DNA of 64,000 nucleotides from Microbulbifer sp. HZ11 (lineage in GTDB: Bacteria; Pseudomonadota; Gammaproteobacteria; Pseudomonadales; Cellvibrionaceae), in the NCBI RefSeq assembly GCF_000708675.1, contig NZ_JELR01000001.1, positions 1,054,001 to 1,118,000 of the forward strand. Reading direction: 5' to 3'. Positions 26,783 to 36,584 of this stretch are shown one piece after another (positions within the stretch are counted from its first letter, which is position 1; every line of letters begins with the position of its first letter). The notes under the pieces were generated by a model, which saw only the letters and a program-made list of their open reading frames with translations, did no database searches and had not been told where the DNA came from. The position numbers were made by a program, and so were the translations under genes.

Positions 26783-28015
26783 TCAAGGCGCATCAGATGT
26801 GTGTTTCAGGCCGCGCCCTCCCAGTGGGAAAAAGCGGCTGCGCCACATTACGCCAATACAGATCAACGTACACAACACGCCACTGATTATCGCCACCGCC
26901 GGGAGTCCGGTTACCTGCGCCAGAGCACCGAGGATCGACGCTCCCAGTGCCGGGCCGGCCACAGTGATCATCCCCCAGATACTGACCACACGACCGCGAA
27001 ATGCGCTGTCGAGATCCGCCTGAAGTGCCGCCTGCATGCCAATACTGGCAAGGGTCGACATGGCGGCGATGCCAAAGATACTGAGTGCGGCCAGTAAAAA
27101 CAGGCTGGAGAAACCAAGCAGCGCCACAAACAGTCCCTGCAGTGCACAGCCCACCGAAATGAAAGTCACCAGGGTGCTGCGCCTGGTCGTTCCGGACAGC
27201 AGTACCCCCGCCACAATGCCGCCGGCACCGGCTACCGCCATCAGGGTGGCGAGCCCGCTGCTGCCGCGCTCGAAGACGCCACCGGCAAACGCCGGTAACA
27301 ATTCCAGCACACCGCGGCCGAAGGCGGCAATGGCCACCGAGAGCACAAACAGCTCAAGAAATTTCGGCACGCTGTTGATATAACGCAGCCCTTCCAATAG
27401 CTGGAAGAAGACACCGCCGCCCTTGCTGCTGCGGGCCGTCGGGCGGATATACACCACCAGAAGGGAAAACAGCGTACCGAGAAAAGTTAGGGTATTGATC
27501 AGAAAGGTGCCGCCAACGCCGATGGTACTGATGGAAATACCACCCATTGCCGGCCCCACCACACGGGTGACATTGAACACCACGGCATTGAGGCTAATAG
27601 CCTGGGTCAGGTATTCCCGCGGGGCAATATCGTGAATCAGTGTCAGCCGGATCGGCTGATAGGCGGCGTTGCCAATACCCAGCAATACGCAACAGGCGAG
27701 CAGCGCGTGAATATTGAGGAAACCCATCGCGTGGGTAACAAAGAGTCCGGTATTAAGCAGGATCTGCACCAGCAGGCAGACGATGGCATAGCGCCGGCGA
27801 TCCATGCGATCGATCAGCACGCCGAACAGCGGCGCGATAAATACCAGAGGCAGGTACTGGGCGAGCACGATAAGGCCCACCCAGCTTGAGGATTCCGTCA
27901 GCTCCCACGACAGCCAGCCGATGGCCGTGCGCTGCATCCAGGTACCAATCCAGGAGACGGTATTCCCGCCCAGGTACAGCGCGTAGTTGCGGTCTTTCAG
28001 TACCTCAAAGGCCAT
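26783..28015 (-). CDS. MFS transporter
   Basis: 410-residue major facilitator protein with about 12 helices. It opens FEVLKDRNYALYLGGNTVSW and has the loop 2-3 signature FGVLIDRMDRRRYAI. A second-half pattern, RGVLELLPAFAGGVF...LATLMAVAGAGGIVAGV, matches the MFS_3/EntS-like drug and siderophore exporter group. Without a neighbouring biosynthetic gene the substrate is unknown. It stands alone, 100 bases from the hydrolase gene. Confidence 0.85.
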   Translation of the reverse strand: MAFEVLKDRNYALYLGGNTVSWIGTWMQRTAIGWLSWELTESSSWVGLIVLAQYLPLVFIAPLFGVLIDRMDRRRYAIVCLLVQILLNTGLFVTHAMGFLNIHALLACCVLLGIGNAAYQPIRLTLIHDIAPREYLTQAISLNAVVFNVTRVVGPAMGGISISTIGVGGTFLINTLTFLGTLFSLLVVYIRPTARSSKGGGVFFQLLEGLRYINSVPKFLELFVLSVAIAAFGRGVLELLPAFAGGVFERGSSGLATLMAVAGAGGIVAGVLLSGTTRRSTLVTFISVGCALQGLFVALLGFSSLFLLAALSIFGIAAMSTLASIGMQAALQADLDSAFRGRVVSIWGMITVAGPALGASILGALAQVTGLPAVAIISGVLCTLICIGVMWRSRFFPLGGRGLKHTSDAP

Positions 28016-28081
28016 GATGCGACTTCAGTTTCTGATAGAAATTGAAGCATAACGAATTTTCGCACTCGACAAGACCGAACT

Positions 28082-31000
28082 TCACCCCTTCAGCGCATCT
28101 TCCAACTCTGTATCCAACAAACTGCTTTCCACCGAGCGCGGCTTGTGGAATCGACCGAGGCCGAGGTACACCACCGGTGTGAGATACAGGGTAAACAGCG
28201 CGGCAAGCCCCAGGCCACCAAACATTACCCAGCCAATGGCGGAGCGCGCTTCCGCGCCGGGGCCGCTACTTAAAATCAACGGCAAACCACCCAGCACGGT
28301 GGACAGCATGGTCATGGCGATGGGACGCAGGCGCACCCGCGCCGCTTCAGTCACGGCGTCATAGACACTGTGGCCTTTGTCCCGCAACTGATCGGCAAAT
28401 TCCACCAGCAGAATCCCGTTCTTGGCCATCAACCCGATCAACATCACCAGTCCGATCTGCGAGAAAATATTGATGGTGGTGCCGGTAAAAAACAGTGCGT
28501 ACACCGCCGCAGCCAAACCGAAAGGTACGGTGACCATCACAATCACCGCACTGCTGACACCTTCAAACTGCGCGCACAGCACCAGGAATACCACCAGTGC
28601 GGCAATGGCGTAGGTCATGGCCACTTCACGGGAGCTTTCTTCCAGGGAATCTGCCTCACCGAGAAACGCGAGGCCAATATCTTCCGGCAAAATTTCGTCT
28701 GCCAGTTTCTGAATATCTTCCACCGCACTTGCCAGGGGATAACCCGGCTCCAGGCCCGCGTCGATCTCGATAGCGCGGCGCTGACCCTGGCGGTCCAGTT
28801 CGGCGGCGACACTTTCTTCGCGCAGTTTCACCATACTGGACAGTGGCAGCAGGTCACCGCGCTCACTTTTCACATAGAGATTCACCAGGTCTTCCGGCGA
28901 GGAGACGGTGGTGTTGGACGTTTCCAGCATGATGGGCACCGCCTGGTCACCCACATTCAGGTCCACTACATCGAGGCCATCCACGACGGTGCGCAAAGTC
29001 GTCGCGATACTGTCCAGGGGCACACCGAGATCCGCTGCGCGGCGGCGATCAATTTCGATAGAGAGTTGTGGCTGCGTGGGCCTGTAGCTGATTTCCGGGC
29101 GACCGAAGTGCGGCAGCCGATCTTCCATGGCACGGGCCAAATCCCTGGAGGCCTGATAAATACGTCCGTAATCGTTCCCCAGCAACGCCACCTCAATACC
29201 ACCACCGCCGCCACGTAACGACAGGCTATTGGGGCTGCCTACGCGGATACGGGCACCGGGGATTGCCTCCAGTGGGCCCTGGATTTCCCGCTTGATATCC
29301 TGCTGCGAAACCGTGCGATCATCCCAGTCCGCCAGTGGCAAGGTAATCTGTGCGCGGTTGGGATCCCACTGACCAATCTTGGTCATGATATCGGTGATAT
29401 CACCGCGCTCTACCAGTGGCCGCACTACATCCTCGATATGTTCCGCCTGACGGGCGATATAGTTCTGCCCTACCCCGTCGGGTCCGGTGGCATTCACGTA
29501 GAGAATGCCGCGGTCTTCCGATGGCAACAGCTCTTTGCCGATCACCGTGTACAGGGCACCGGCGCCCACCGCGAGCAACATGGCCACCGCAAAACTGATC
29601 CAGCCGCGGCGCAGGCAGGCTTCCAGACTGCGCTGATAAATGTTCGCGAGACGTTCGCCCAGTGCCGCAATCCGCTGGTAGATTTTATTGCCGCCTTGGG
29701 ACTGCTCGTTGCGGGTGACCCGCGCGGTGAGCATCGGCACCAGCGTCAGCGCCACAATGGAAGACAGTGCCACGGCGGTCGCCAGTACCATGCCGAATTC
29801 ACGGAACATACGCCCGGCGGTACTGGGCAACAAAGCGATGGGAATAAATACGCTCACCAGCACCGCAGTGGTAGCCAGCACCGCAAAAATGACCTGGCGC
29901 GTACCGAGCACTGCTGCCGCCCGCGCGCCCATGCCCATTCCACGCAGGCGCTGAATATTTTCCAGCACCACAATCGCATCATCCACCACCAGGCCGGTGG
30001 CCAGCACAATGGCCAGCAGGGTCAGGATGTTGATGGAGAAACCCATCATCCAGATGCCCGCCAGCGTGCCGATCAGTGCGATGGGAATAGCGGTACTGGG
30101 AACCAGGGTGGTGCGGATATTGCCGAAAAACAGCCAGATGGCGGCGATCACAATCAGCACCGTGTAGAACAGGCTGGTGACCACTTCCTTCACCGACCCC
30201 TTGATAAACACGGCGCGGTCTTCGGTGACGGTGATAGAAAGATTGTTGAAGCGCTTGTTCAGGGACGCAACTTTGCGATGCACCGCATCGCTGATTTCGA
30301 TGGTATTACTCTGTGCCTGGCGCACCACCCCCAGACCAATCACCGGGCGATCATTCAAGTACACCAGGGACTGCACATCTTCCGGTCCGAAGGACACGTG
30401 GGCCACATCGCCGATACGGATATCGCCGCGGACAGTAGTTTCACGCACCTGCTCTTCGGTCACCGTGGACGCGTCGGTGCGCACCAGTAACTGCTGATCC
30501 ACGGAATTGAAACTGCCGGAGGGCACATCCAGCGGCGCGTTGCGCAGTACGTCGGCCACGTCGCTCACCGAAAGGCCAAAGCTTGTCAGGCGCAATGGAT
30601 CCAGCACTACCCGCAGTACTCGCTGGCGCTGCCCGGAGATGGGCACGTCCGCCACGCCGTTGATGGAAATCAGCTCGGGGACTATGTCTTTTTCGATGAT
30701 GTAGGTAAGCGCTTCATCACGCAGGGTGTCGCTGGTGACCGCCAGTTGCACCACCGGCTCCGGCTGATCCGCGGCCTTGACGACCGTCAGCTGCTCCACA
30801 TCACTGGGCAGGTTGCGCTCCGCCTGGCTGACCGCTTCGCGCACGTCGGCGGCGGCGGTATCCAGATCCACATTGGAATTGAATTCGATATGGATGCGGA
30901 AGCTGTTTTCCTCACTGGAAGATTCAATCTGGCGAATGCCGGAAACCCGCGCCACCGCGCCTTCCACAATACTGGTGACTTCGGAATCCAGGGTTTCCGG

Positions 31001-31213
31001 CGAGGCGCCGGGCAAGGTGCCGCGTACAGAAACGATGGGCACATCCACATCCGGCAACTCACGCACTTCCACCGCGCTGAACGCAGCGATACCGGCAATG
31101 GCAATCAGCAGGTTCAGCACCAGTACCAGCACCGGACGCCGGATGGCCAGAGAGGCGAGATCCTGTTTCGCGCTATTCGCGCTTACCTCAGCGGGTTTAT
31201 TCTGATCGCGCAT
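28082..31213 (-). CDS. RND efflux pump, inner membrane permease (HAE1-like)
   Basis: Proton-driven exporter subunit, 1043 residues from the ATG at 31213; a GTG at 31243 would extend it into the adaptor gene. Typical RND layout: first helix after LAIRRPVLVLVLNLLIAIAG, porter domains (DVDVPIVSVRGTLPGASPET), and helix 4 with the proton-relay pair GLVVDDAIVVLENI (Asp-Asp). The second half repeats this, with MLIGLMAKNGILLVEFADQLR. The start codon lies four bases after the adaptor stop, so the two are coupled. No outer membrane factor gene is adjacent; a shared TolC-like protein would be required. Substrates unknown. Confidence 0.93.
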   Translation of the reverse strand: MRDQNKPAEVSANSAKQDLASLAIRRPVLVLVLNLLIAIAGIAAFSAVEVRELPDVDVPIVSVRGTLPGASPETLDSEVTSIVEGAVARVSGIRQIESSSEENSFRIHIEFNSNVDLDTAAADVREAVSQAERNLPSDVEQLTVVKAADQPEPVVQLAVTSDTLRDEALTYIIEKDIVPELISINGVADVPISGQRQRVLRVVLDPLRLTSFGLSVSDVADVLRNAPLDVPSGSFNSVDQQLLVRTDASTVTEEQVRETTVRGDIRIGDVAHVSFGPEDVQSLVYLNDRPVIGLGVVRQAQSNTIEISDAVHRKVASLNKRFNNLSITVTEDRAVFIKGSVKEVVTSLFYTVLIVIAAIWLFFGNIRTTLVPSTAIPIALIGTLAGIWMMGFSINILTLLAIVLATGLVVDDAIVVLENIQRLRGMGMGARAAAVLGTRQVIFAVLATTAVLVSVFIPIALLPSTAGRMFREFGMVLATAVALSSIVALTLVPMLTARVTRNEQSQGGNKIYQRIAALGERLANIYQRSLEACLRRGWISFAVAMLLAVGAGALYTVIGKELLPSEDRGILYVNATGPDGVGQNYIARQAEHIEDVVRPLVERGDITDIMTKIGQWDPNRAQITLPLADWDDRTVSQQDIKREIQGPLEAIPGARIRVGSPNSLSLRGGGGGIEVALLGNDYGRIYQASRDLARAMEDRLPHFGRPEISYRPTQPQLSIEIDRRRAADLGVPLDSIATTLRTVVDGLDVVDLNVGDQAVPIMLETSNTTVSSPEDLVNLYVKSERGDLLPLSSMVKLREESVAAELDRQGQRRAIEIDAGLEPGYPLASAVEDIQKLADEILPEDIGLAFLGEADSLEESSREVAMTYAIAALVVFLVLCAQFEGVSSAVIVMVTVPFGLAAAVYALFFTGTTINIFSQIGLVMLIGLMAKNGILLVEFADQLRDKGHSVYDAVTEAARVRLRPIAMTMLSTVLGGLPLILSSGPGAEARSAIGWVMFGGLGLAALFTLYLTPVVYLGLGRFHKPRSVESSLLDTELEDALKG

Positions 31214-31217
31214 GGTA

Positions 31218-32291
31218 TTAAAGCCCCGCGATATTGGTAACACGCAGGCCTTCGCGCATGCGTTGGGTACCTTCGGTAACCACCTGCATACCTTCAGGCA
31301 GATCGGACTCCACCAGAATGGCCCCGGGTACCCGCTGCACGATGGTGGCGGGAATCCGCGTGACTTTTTCGTCGTTCACACCCCACACAAACGCACCATC
31401 ATTACCCCACTGCAGGGCCACTTCCGGAATCAGCGGATAGCGCCCGGCTTCCAGATTCAGCGTCACGCGGAAACTCATCCCCGGGCGCAGCAGATCGCGG
31501 TCATTTACCACCAGGGCGCGGGCCGCAAAGGTACGAGTCTCTGGATTGACGCGGCTGTCGATCTCTACCAGTTGACCGGTGTGATCCGCGCTGCCATTGG
31601 ACCAGGTGGCGACGGCGATCTCCTGCCCCTGCTGAATCTGCCCGAGAAACAGTTCCGGCACCTGAAAGGTCACCAGTAATTTGCTTCGGTCATCGATGGT
31701 GGTAATCGCGGTGGTGGTATCTACGCGGGAACCGGGGTCGATATTGCTGATGCCCAGGTAACCGTCAAAAGGCGCCTCGATACTGCGATAGTCCAGCGCA
31801 ACTTTCGCCCGATCGAGATTGAGTCGCGCGCGCTCGACCGCGCTCTGCGCATCGTCCAGCACGCTTTCGGTCACGGTGCCGGAACCGCGGGTACGCTGGT
31901 AGCGGTTGTGCAGGCGCTTGGCATCTTCCAGTTCCACACTGGCGATTTGTACCGCGAGACGCTGGTCGCGATCATCCAGGCGCACAATGGTCTGCCCGGC
32001 CTTTACCCTGTCTCCCGCCGCAAAGGTCACTTCCACAACCTCGCCGCTGACTTCCGGATGTACGGTGACGCTTTTCAGTGCTCTGGACGTGCCTACGGCT
32101 TCAATCCGCACATTGCGCGGCTGCCACTCCACTACCTCGGTCACTACCGGTTGAGCGGCCGGTGCCCGCTCGCCGTCAGCGGGCGCCTCCACATCTCGAC
32201 TGCAACCCGAGAGAGTCAGGCAGATCGCAACCCCAGCAGTTAAAGCCCGGTAAGTTGAGAAGAAGTGAGCGGACAAGGGTGAGCTTGGCAT
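31218..32291 (-). CDS. RND efflux periplasmic adaptor (membrane fusion lipoprotein)
   Basis: 357-residue membrane fusion protein with a lipoprotein signal (lipobox LSGC, Cys about 30). Family features: VHPEVSGEVVEVTFAAGDRVKAG lipoyl half-motif, an alpha-helical hairpin (about 105-160), the second lipoyl half IEAPFDGYLGISNIDPG, and a beta-barrel with LLRPGMSFRVTLNLE. It links the RND pump downstream to an outer membrane channel. First gene of a two-gene operon. Confidence 0.92.
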   Translation of the reverse strand: MPSSPLSAHFFSTYRALTAGVAICLTLSGCSRDVEAPADGERAPAAQPVVTEVVEWQPRNVRIEAVGTSRALKSVTVHPEVSGEVVEVTFAAGDRVKAGQTIVRLDDRDQRLAVQIASVELEDAKRLHNRYQRTRGSGTVTESVLDDAQSAVERARLNLDRAKVALDYRSIEAPFDGYLGISNIDPGSRVDTTTAITTIDDRSKLLVTFQVPELFLGQIQQGQEIAVATWSNGSADHTGQLVEIDSRVNPETRTFAARALVVNDRDLLRPGMSFRVTLNLEAGRYPLIPEVALQWGNDGAFVWGVNDEKVTRIPATIVQRVPGAILVESDLPEGMQVVTEGTQRMREGLRVTNIAGL

Positions 32292-32470
32292 TGAGAAATC
32301 ACCAGGTTGGAAATCAGCTTTAATAACAGGTTAATAGCGGCCATTTATTCCGCTGATTAAAAATATTTATTCGATTGGCACTCCGGTACCGGCTGCCAAG
32401 ACTACCTGCTCTCTATGACCGTTTCCATTTTCTGGGCGGTTTTCAAGTACGACCTATATGACCAATTTCA

Positions 32471-33691
32471 TTACTCGTGCCGCAAAGCATCAATCGGGTC
32501 CAGCTGTGCCGCCCGACGGGCGGGCATATAGCCGAACAACACGCCAATTCCCGCAGAGAACACAAAAGAAATCAGGTTGATCGCCACGTCAAACCGGTAT
32601 GGAAGCCCCATTAATAGTGACAACCCCACCGATGCGACGGTCGCAAGAATAATACCCATCAATCCACCCAGCGCGGCCAACACTACCGCTTCAATCAGAA
32701 ACTGAAGAAGTACCTCCCGCTCCAGCGCACCAATGGCAAGACGAATGCCGATCTCCCGGGTCCGCTCGGTCACGGACACCAACATGATGTTCATGATCCC
32801 GATACCACCCACCAGCAGACTTACAGAAGCCACCGCAGCCAGCAGCCCGGCAAGTACCTGCGTAGTACCGGAGAGTGCGTCAGCGATCTGTCGGGTGTCG
32901 AGCACATTGAAATCGTCCTCTTCATTTTCCGACAGCCGGCGGCGTTCACGCATCAACTGGGTAACTTCCGCCTTCACCTGGTCAATCTGTTCCGCACTGA
33001 CAACGGATACAAGAATGGTGTCGATATTGCGCCGGCTGCCCGCCAGGCGCCGTTGTACGGCACCGAGGGGCATAATTACCTTATCGTCCTGATCACCCAT
33101 GGGCGCTTGCCCTTTGGATTTCAGCACGCCGATAATTTCACAGGAAAAATTTTTCACCCGCAGGATATCGCCCACAGGTGTAGCAGACTCGCCGAATAAT
33201 TCGTCGCGAATGGTAGACCCGATCACACACACGGTAGACCCCATCTGCGCCTCTTCCTCACTGAAAAAGCGCCCGGCCTCCAGTTCCCAATTGGCGGCGG
33301 TGAAGTATTCCGTATTGCTGCCGACAACTTCCGTAGACCAGTTGTTGGAATAGGCCACGACAGTGGTACTCACTTCCAGCTCTGGCGCCACCGCGGCCAC
33401 GCCAGGAATGTAGGAGCGAATCGCATCGGCGTCATCCAGCTTGAACGGCGGCGGACCAGAAGAGCCGGCACTGCCCGGCGGCCCGCGGCGGAACCGGCTC
33501 TGGCGGAGCATCAGCAGATTACTACCGAGTTTTTCCACCTGTTCGCGTACGGATTCCGTAGCGCCGTTGCCCAGGGTCACCATGGTGATAACCGCCGAAA
33601 CTCCGATCACAATACCGAGCACGGTGAGGAAAGAGCGCAGGATATTGCGGCGCACTTCGCGCACCGCCAGCAGCAGACTACTCCACAACAT
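32471..33691 (-). CDS. MacB-like ABC transporter permease (FtsX type)
   Basis: 406 residues from the ATG at 33691, which overlaps the upstream ATPase gene by 14 bases; a longer frame to 33760 exists inside that gene. Layout of MacB-type permeases: N-terminal helix after LAVREVRRNILRSFLTVLGIVIG, a large periplasmic MacB_PCD domain (about 55-260), then three helices with GGIGIMNIMLVSVTERTREIG and the C-terminal ARRAAQLDPIDALRHE. Unlike E. coli MacB, the ATPase is a separate protein. It is part of a TolC/adaptor/ATPase/permease operon whose adaptor gene is disrupted. Confidence 0.92.
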   Translation of the reverse strand: MLWSSLLLAVREVRRNILRSFLTVLGIVIGVSAVITMVTLGNGATESVREQVEKLGSNLLMLRQSRFRRGPPGSAGSSGPPPFKLDDADAIRSYIPGVAAVAPELEVSTTVVAYSNNWSTEVVGSNTEYFTAANWELEAGRFFSEEEAQMGSTVCVIGSTIRDELFGESATPVGDILRVKNFSCEIIGVLKSKGQAPMGDQDDKVIMPLGAVQRRLAGSRRNIDTILVSVVSAEQIDQVKAEVTQLMRERRRLSENEEDDFNVLDTRQIADALSGTTQVLAGLLAAVASVSLLVGGIGIMNIMLVSVTERTREIGIRLAIGALEREVLLQFLIEAVVLAALGGLMGIILATVASVGLSLLMGLPYRFDVAINLISFVFSAGIGVLFGYMPARRAAQLDPIDALRHE

Positions 33692-34409
33692 TGGCGTACT
33701 CCCCCGTTTCTCGCACGCGCGATTCTTGCGTTTCGTCCCGGGCAACACGGCCATCGACAAAGTGCACCATGCGGCGTGCGTAGGCTGCCATTTCCTCTTC
33801 GTGAGTCACCATCAATACGGTGATGCCAATATCGCGGTTCAGAGAGACCAGCAGCTCCATGATTTCGTGACTACGAGATGTATCGAGGTTACCGGTGGGT
33901 TCGTCTGCGAGCAGCAGAGTGGGGCTGGTGACGATGGCCCGGGCGATGGCCACACGCTGTTGCTGGCCACCGGAAAGTTCCGCCGGGGTGTGGTGCTCCC
34001 ACCCCGCAAGCCCGACCTGAGCCAGCGCACGCTTTGCGGCCGCGGCGCGTACATCGGCCGGTTCGCCGCGATACAGTAACGGCAATTCGACATTTTCCTG
34101 AGCCGAGGTGCGGGCCAGCAGGTTGAACCCCTGAAAAACAAAGCCGAGAAAATGCCGGCGCAACAGAGCGCGCTCATTGCGGGACAGCGATTCCACCTGT
34201 ACATCGCGAAAGCGATAGCCACCGGTGGTGGGAATATCCAGGCAGCCGATAATGTTCATCACGGTGGATTTACCGGACCCACTGGGGCCCATCACCGCGA
34301 CAAAATCGCCCTCTTCCACTATGAGATCGACACCGCGCAGCGCCTGAAATGCGGCACTGCCCTGGCCATAACTTTTGGTGACTCCGGAAAATTCCAGCAG
34401 TGCACTCAT
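33678..34409 (-). CDS. MacB-like ABC transporter ATPase
   Basis: 243 residues from the ATG at 34409, which overlaps the adaptor stop (ATGA). Walker [11 protein letters not shown]-loop FVFQGFNLL, signature [14 protein letters not shown], Walker [13 protein letters not shown] and switch His in MVTHEEEMA: the LolD/MacB exporter-ATPase group. It energises the FtsX-type permease encoded downstream. Because the insertion lies upstream in the same operon, its expression now depends on read-through or a promoter in the insertion sequence. Confidence 0.93.
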   Translation of the reverse strand: MSALLEFSGVTKSYGQGSAAFQALRGVDLIVEEGDFVAVMGPSGSGKSTVMNIIGCLDIPTTGGYRFRDVQVESLSRNERALLRRHFLGFVFQGFNLLARTSAQENVELPLLYRGEPADVRAAAAKRALAQVGLAGWEHHTPAELSGGQQQRVAIARAIVTSPTLLLADEPTGNLDTSRSHEIMELLVSLNRDIGITVLMVTHEEEMAAYARRMVHFVDGRVARDETQESRVRETGEYANVVE

Positions 34410-34946
34410 CCGCGCGCTCCTGTCATTCCGGTAATCACCTCGGCACCCTCTTCCAGGCGGCCGCCGATGATTTCTGTATAACGTCCATCGCTGATGCCGG
34501 TACGCACACGCACGGGTTTCAATTCGCCGTTTTCCATCACCCACACACGTTGTGGCCCGCGGTTGGACATAACCGAAGAAGTGCGCTTCTGATTGCGGTC
34601 ACGTGAGCCACGGAATCCACGAGGAGGACCGGAAATCAGCTGGGAGAACACGCCACCGGGTTGATTATTCCCACTGCGCTGCCGCTCACCGTCTCCCCTG
34701 GTTCTCGCCCCCATACCTTCACGGCGAGGACGCTCACCATTTTCTCCGCGACGGCCACCGGCACCTTCACCGCCTTGCTCTCCACGGGGGGACATATCCG
34801 GCATCAACTCCGCTGGCGGGGTGAAACGCAGCGCGACGTTAGGTACAAGCAGAACATTTTCACGAGATTCCGTGGTAATCGTGGCTGTTGCGGTCATCCC
34901 CGGGCGCAGAGTCTGATCCGGATTATCTACGGACAGCAGCGTGGAA
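34406..34946 (-). pseudogene. MacA-like adaptor, C-terminal fragment (split by IS insertion)
   Basis: 3' part of the interrupted adaptor gene. Read inward from the insertion point the frame gives STLLSVDNPDQTLRPGMTAT, then VLLVPNVALRF, a low-complexity Arg/Gly/Glu-rich stretch of about 50 residues, and the MacA-type ending VWVMENGELKPVRVRTGISD. Removing the IS and one target copy joins this exactly in frame to the fragment at 36581-37528, giving a 494-residue protein of normal length. An ATG at 34897 could start a residual 163-residue product, but that piece lacks the membrane anchor and lipoyl domain. Confidence 0.9.
34943..34946. repeat. Target site duplication GGAA, left copy
   Basis: GGAA directly abuts the left end of the IS and recurs at 36581-36584 at the right end. 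It is TTCC in the sense of the disrupted gene. Confidence 0.85.
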
Positions 34947-34989
34947 CGGTATCTGTCAACGTAGTTGTCGCGTTTAAGGTATCAGCTCT

Positions 34990-36036
34990 TTAACAATTTA
35001 CCGCCTTGTCCGGGTTCAGCATTACTGACTCCGGCAAGCTGAGGTTTCTGGTTTCTCCTGACCAGCGTCGAGGGTTCTTGGCCTTCGCAGCCTCAAGCAC
35101 AACTCTGCGCTGAATCAGTATCTCGTGAGCCTCTCCATTATGGCGTTGCTCAGGTGTTACGTAGTTCAAGCCACTGTGGCGATGCTCGGTGTTGTACCAT
35201 CGCACAAACGCCAGCACCCAGTTCCGAGCTTCATTGATCGTTTTGAAGCCACTTGCCGGGAAGCCCGGTCGGAACTTCAGCGTCTTGAACAATGACTCAG
35301 AGTAGGCATTGTCGTTGCTCACTCGGGGGCGGCTGTTCGAGGGGGTTATACCAAGGTCATACAGTTTCTCCAGGAATGTCGCCGCCTTCATGGGGCTACC
35401 ATTATCGGAGTGCAGTACAAGCGGCTTGCTCTTCGCCGTCAGGCGCTCACGCCAGCAGGCTTTCTCGATAAACTCACAAGCCAACTCTCCGGTCTCACGC
35501 TCATACACCTCATGGCCGACAATTTTCCGGCTGTAAACATCCATAACCAAGTAAAGGTAATACCAGGTTCCGCATGCTGGTCCTGGTAGCCACGAGATAT
35601 CCCACGACCACAGACAGTTTGGTTCTGATGCTTTGTGTGTGGTCGCTGCTCGCTTCCGCTCCGGCGCCTTCTGGCGGCCTCTACGGTGGACTTGATTGTA
35701 TTCATGTAAAACCCGGTAGAGCGTTGATTCAGAGGCGAGATAATGGCCCTGATCCAGCTGGTCAGCAACAATAAATGCTGGAGGGCAGCTTCGGTATTCA
35801 GGTTGATTACACAGGGCTATTACGGCTTGACGCTCCTTAGCCGTCAGTTTGTTCGATGGCTCCGGCCTCGGCACCACGGGCCTCTGATCTTCCCTGACAA
35901 CCTCGTCAGTGACCCAGCGTTGATAGGTGCGTACGCTCAAGTTCAGCAAGGCACAGGCCTTGGCCAGCCGGGCTCCGCTGCGATTGGCTTCGGCAATCAG
36001 AGCAACGATCTGCTGGCGATCTGGGAGGCTGGTCAT
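34990..36036 (-). CDS. IS3-family transposase OrfB (DDE integrase domain)
   Basis: 348-residue catalytic half of the transposase. It has a short helix-turn-helix N-terminus (LAKACALLNLSVRTYQRW), an HTH_21-like segment, and an rve integrase core with the DDE residues in WSWDISWL, LHSDNGSP and NAYSESLFKT. The conserved GLNYVTPEQRH follows near the C-terminus. Its ATG overlaps the orfA stop as ATGA, so OrfB may be made by reinitiation as well as, or instead of, the frameshift usual in this family. Confidence 0.95.
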   Translation of the reverse strand: MTSLPDRQQIVALIAEANRSGARLAKACALLNLSVRTYQRWVTDEVVREDQRPVVPRPEPSNKLTAKERQAVIALCNQPEYRSCPPAFIVADQLDQGHYLASESTLYRVLHEYNQVHRRGRQKAPERKRAATTHKASEPNCLWSWDISWLPGPACGTWYYLYLVMDVYSRKIVGHEVYERETGELACEFIEKACWRERLTAKSKPLVLHSDNGSPMKAATFLEKLYDLGITPSNSRPRVSNDNAYSESLFKTLKFRPGFPASGFKTINEARNWVLAFVRWYNTEHRHSGLNYVTPEQRHNGEAHEILIQRRVVLEAAKAKNPRRWSGETRNLSLPESVMLNPDKAVNC

Positions 36037-36533
36037 TCGTCCTCGTCTTTGTGGCCCCAGATCGCCTCGGCTTTTTTTGACAGTGTGAGGAGCGCAGCGG
36101 TTTCAGCGAGCGCCTTCTCCTTACGTCGCAGCTCTGCCTCAAGCTTTTTGATACGCTTTTTCTCGGCCTTACTGGCCTTTTGGTTGCGTTTAGACTGCTC
36201 GTCAGATACAGCATTGGCTGACATGCAGGCCGTTTTCCAGGCCTCAATCTGCTCGGGGTAAAGGCCTTTCTTGCGGCAGTATTCACTGAGCTCCGCCTCA
36301 GTCATTGGGGCAGTTTCAAGGACGACTTTGAATTTTTCTTCGCTACTCCAATTATCGGGAGTAGCAGAGTTGGAAGGCAAAACAGCACCTCGTTGTCTGG
36401 CGGCTTTACGCCAATTGTACAGGGTAGCGGTACTGATGCCTTCCTGGCTCGCCAGTTCGGCAACGGTCATGCTGTGAGGCGGCGCCATCTTCTTGAGGAT
36501 GGCCTCTTTACGTTCAGGTGAATAGTGGGGCAT
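36033..36533 (-). CDS. IS3-family transposase OrfA (DNA-binding)
   Basis: 166 residues with two helix-turn-helix regions, the first being MTVAELASQEGISTATLYNW. A Lys/Glu-rich coiled segment (KAEKKRIKKLEAELRRKEKA) resembles the leucine zipper of IS3 OrfA proteins. It starts 47 bases inside the right end of the element. The product binds the terminal repeats and joins with OrfB. Confidence 0.93.
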   Translation of the reverse strand: MPHYSPERKEAILKKMAPPHSMTVAELASQEGISTATLYNWRKAARQRGAVLPSNSATPDNWSSEEKFKVVLETAPMTEAELSEYCRKKGLYPEQIEAWKTACMSANAVSDEQSKRNQKASKAEKKRIKKLEAELRRKEKALAETAALLTLSKKAEAIWGHKDEDE

Positions 36534-36580
36534 GGTTGTCCTCTGAAAAGTTCAGGCGACAACTACCCTGACACATAGGG

Positions 36581-36584
36581 GGAA
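36581..36584. repeat. Target site duplication GGAA, right copy
   Basis: Matches the copy at 34943-34946 on the other side of the IS. Confidence 0.85.

Larger units (their letters stand above)
34947..36580 (-). mobile_element. IS3-family insertion sequence, 1634 bp
   Basis: Complete-looking element with 25-base terminal inverted repeats (34947-34971 and 36556-36580) matching at 20 of 25 positions; the inner 11 bases (GTAGTTGTCGC and its complement) are identical. It encodes OrfA and OrfB on the minus strand, and 4-bp target duplications (GGAA) flank it. Intact frames, a clean target duplication and a precisely restorable host gene all point to a recent insertion. Confidence 0.93.

Noticed and set aside
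29438..30490. Plus-strand frame of 350 codons opposite the RND pump
   Set aside because: Shadow frame; the pump on the minus strand has all family motifs.
34954..36573. Shorter IS boundaries beginning at TGTCA on both ends
   Set aside because: These give no target duplication; the boundaries at 34947 and 36580 give matching GGAA flanks, longer inverted repeats and exact restoration of the host frame.
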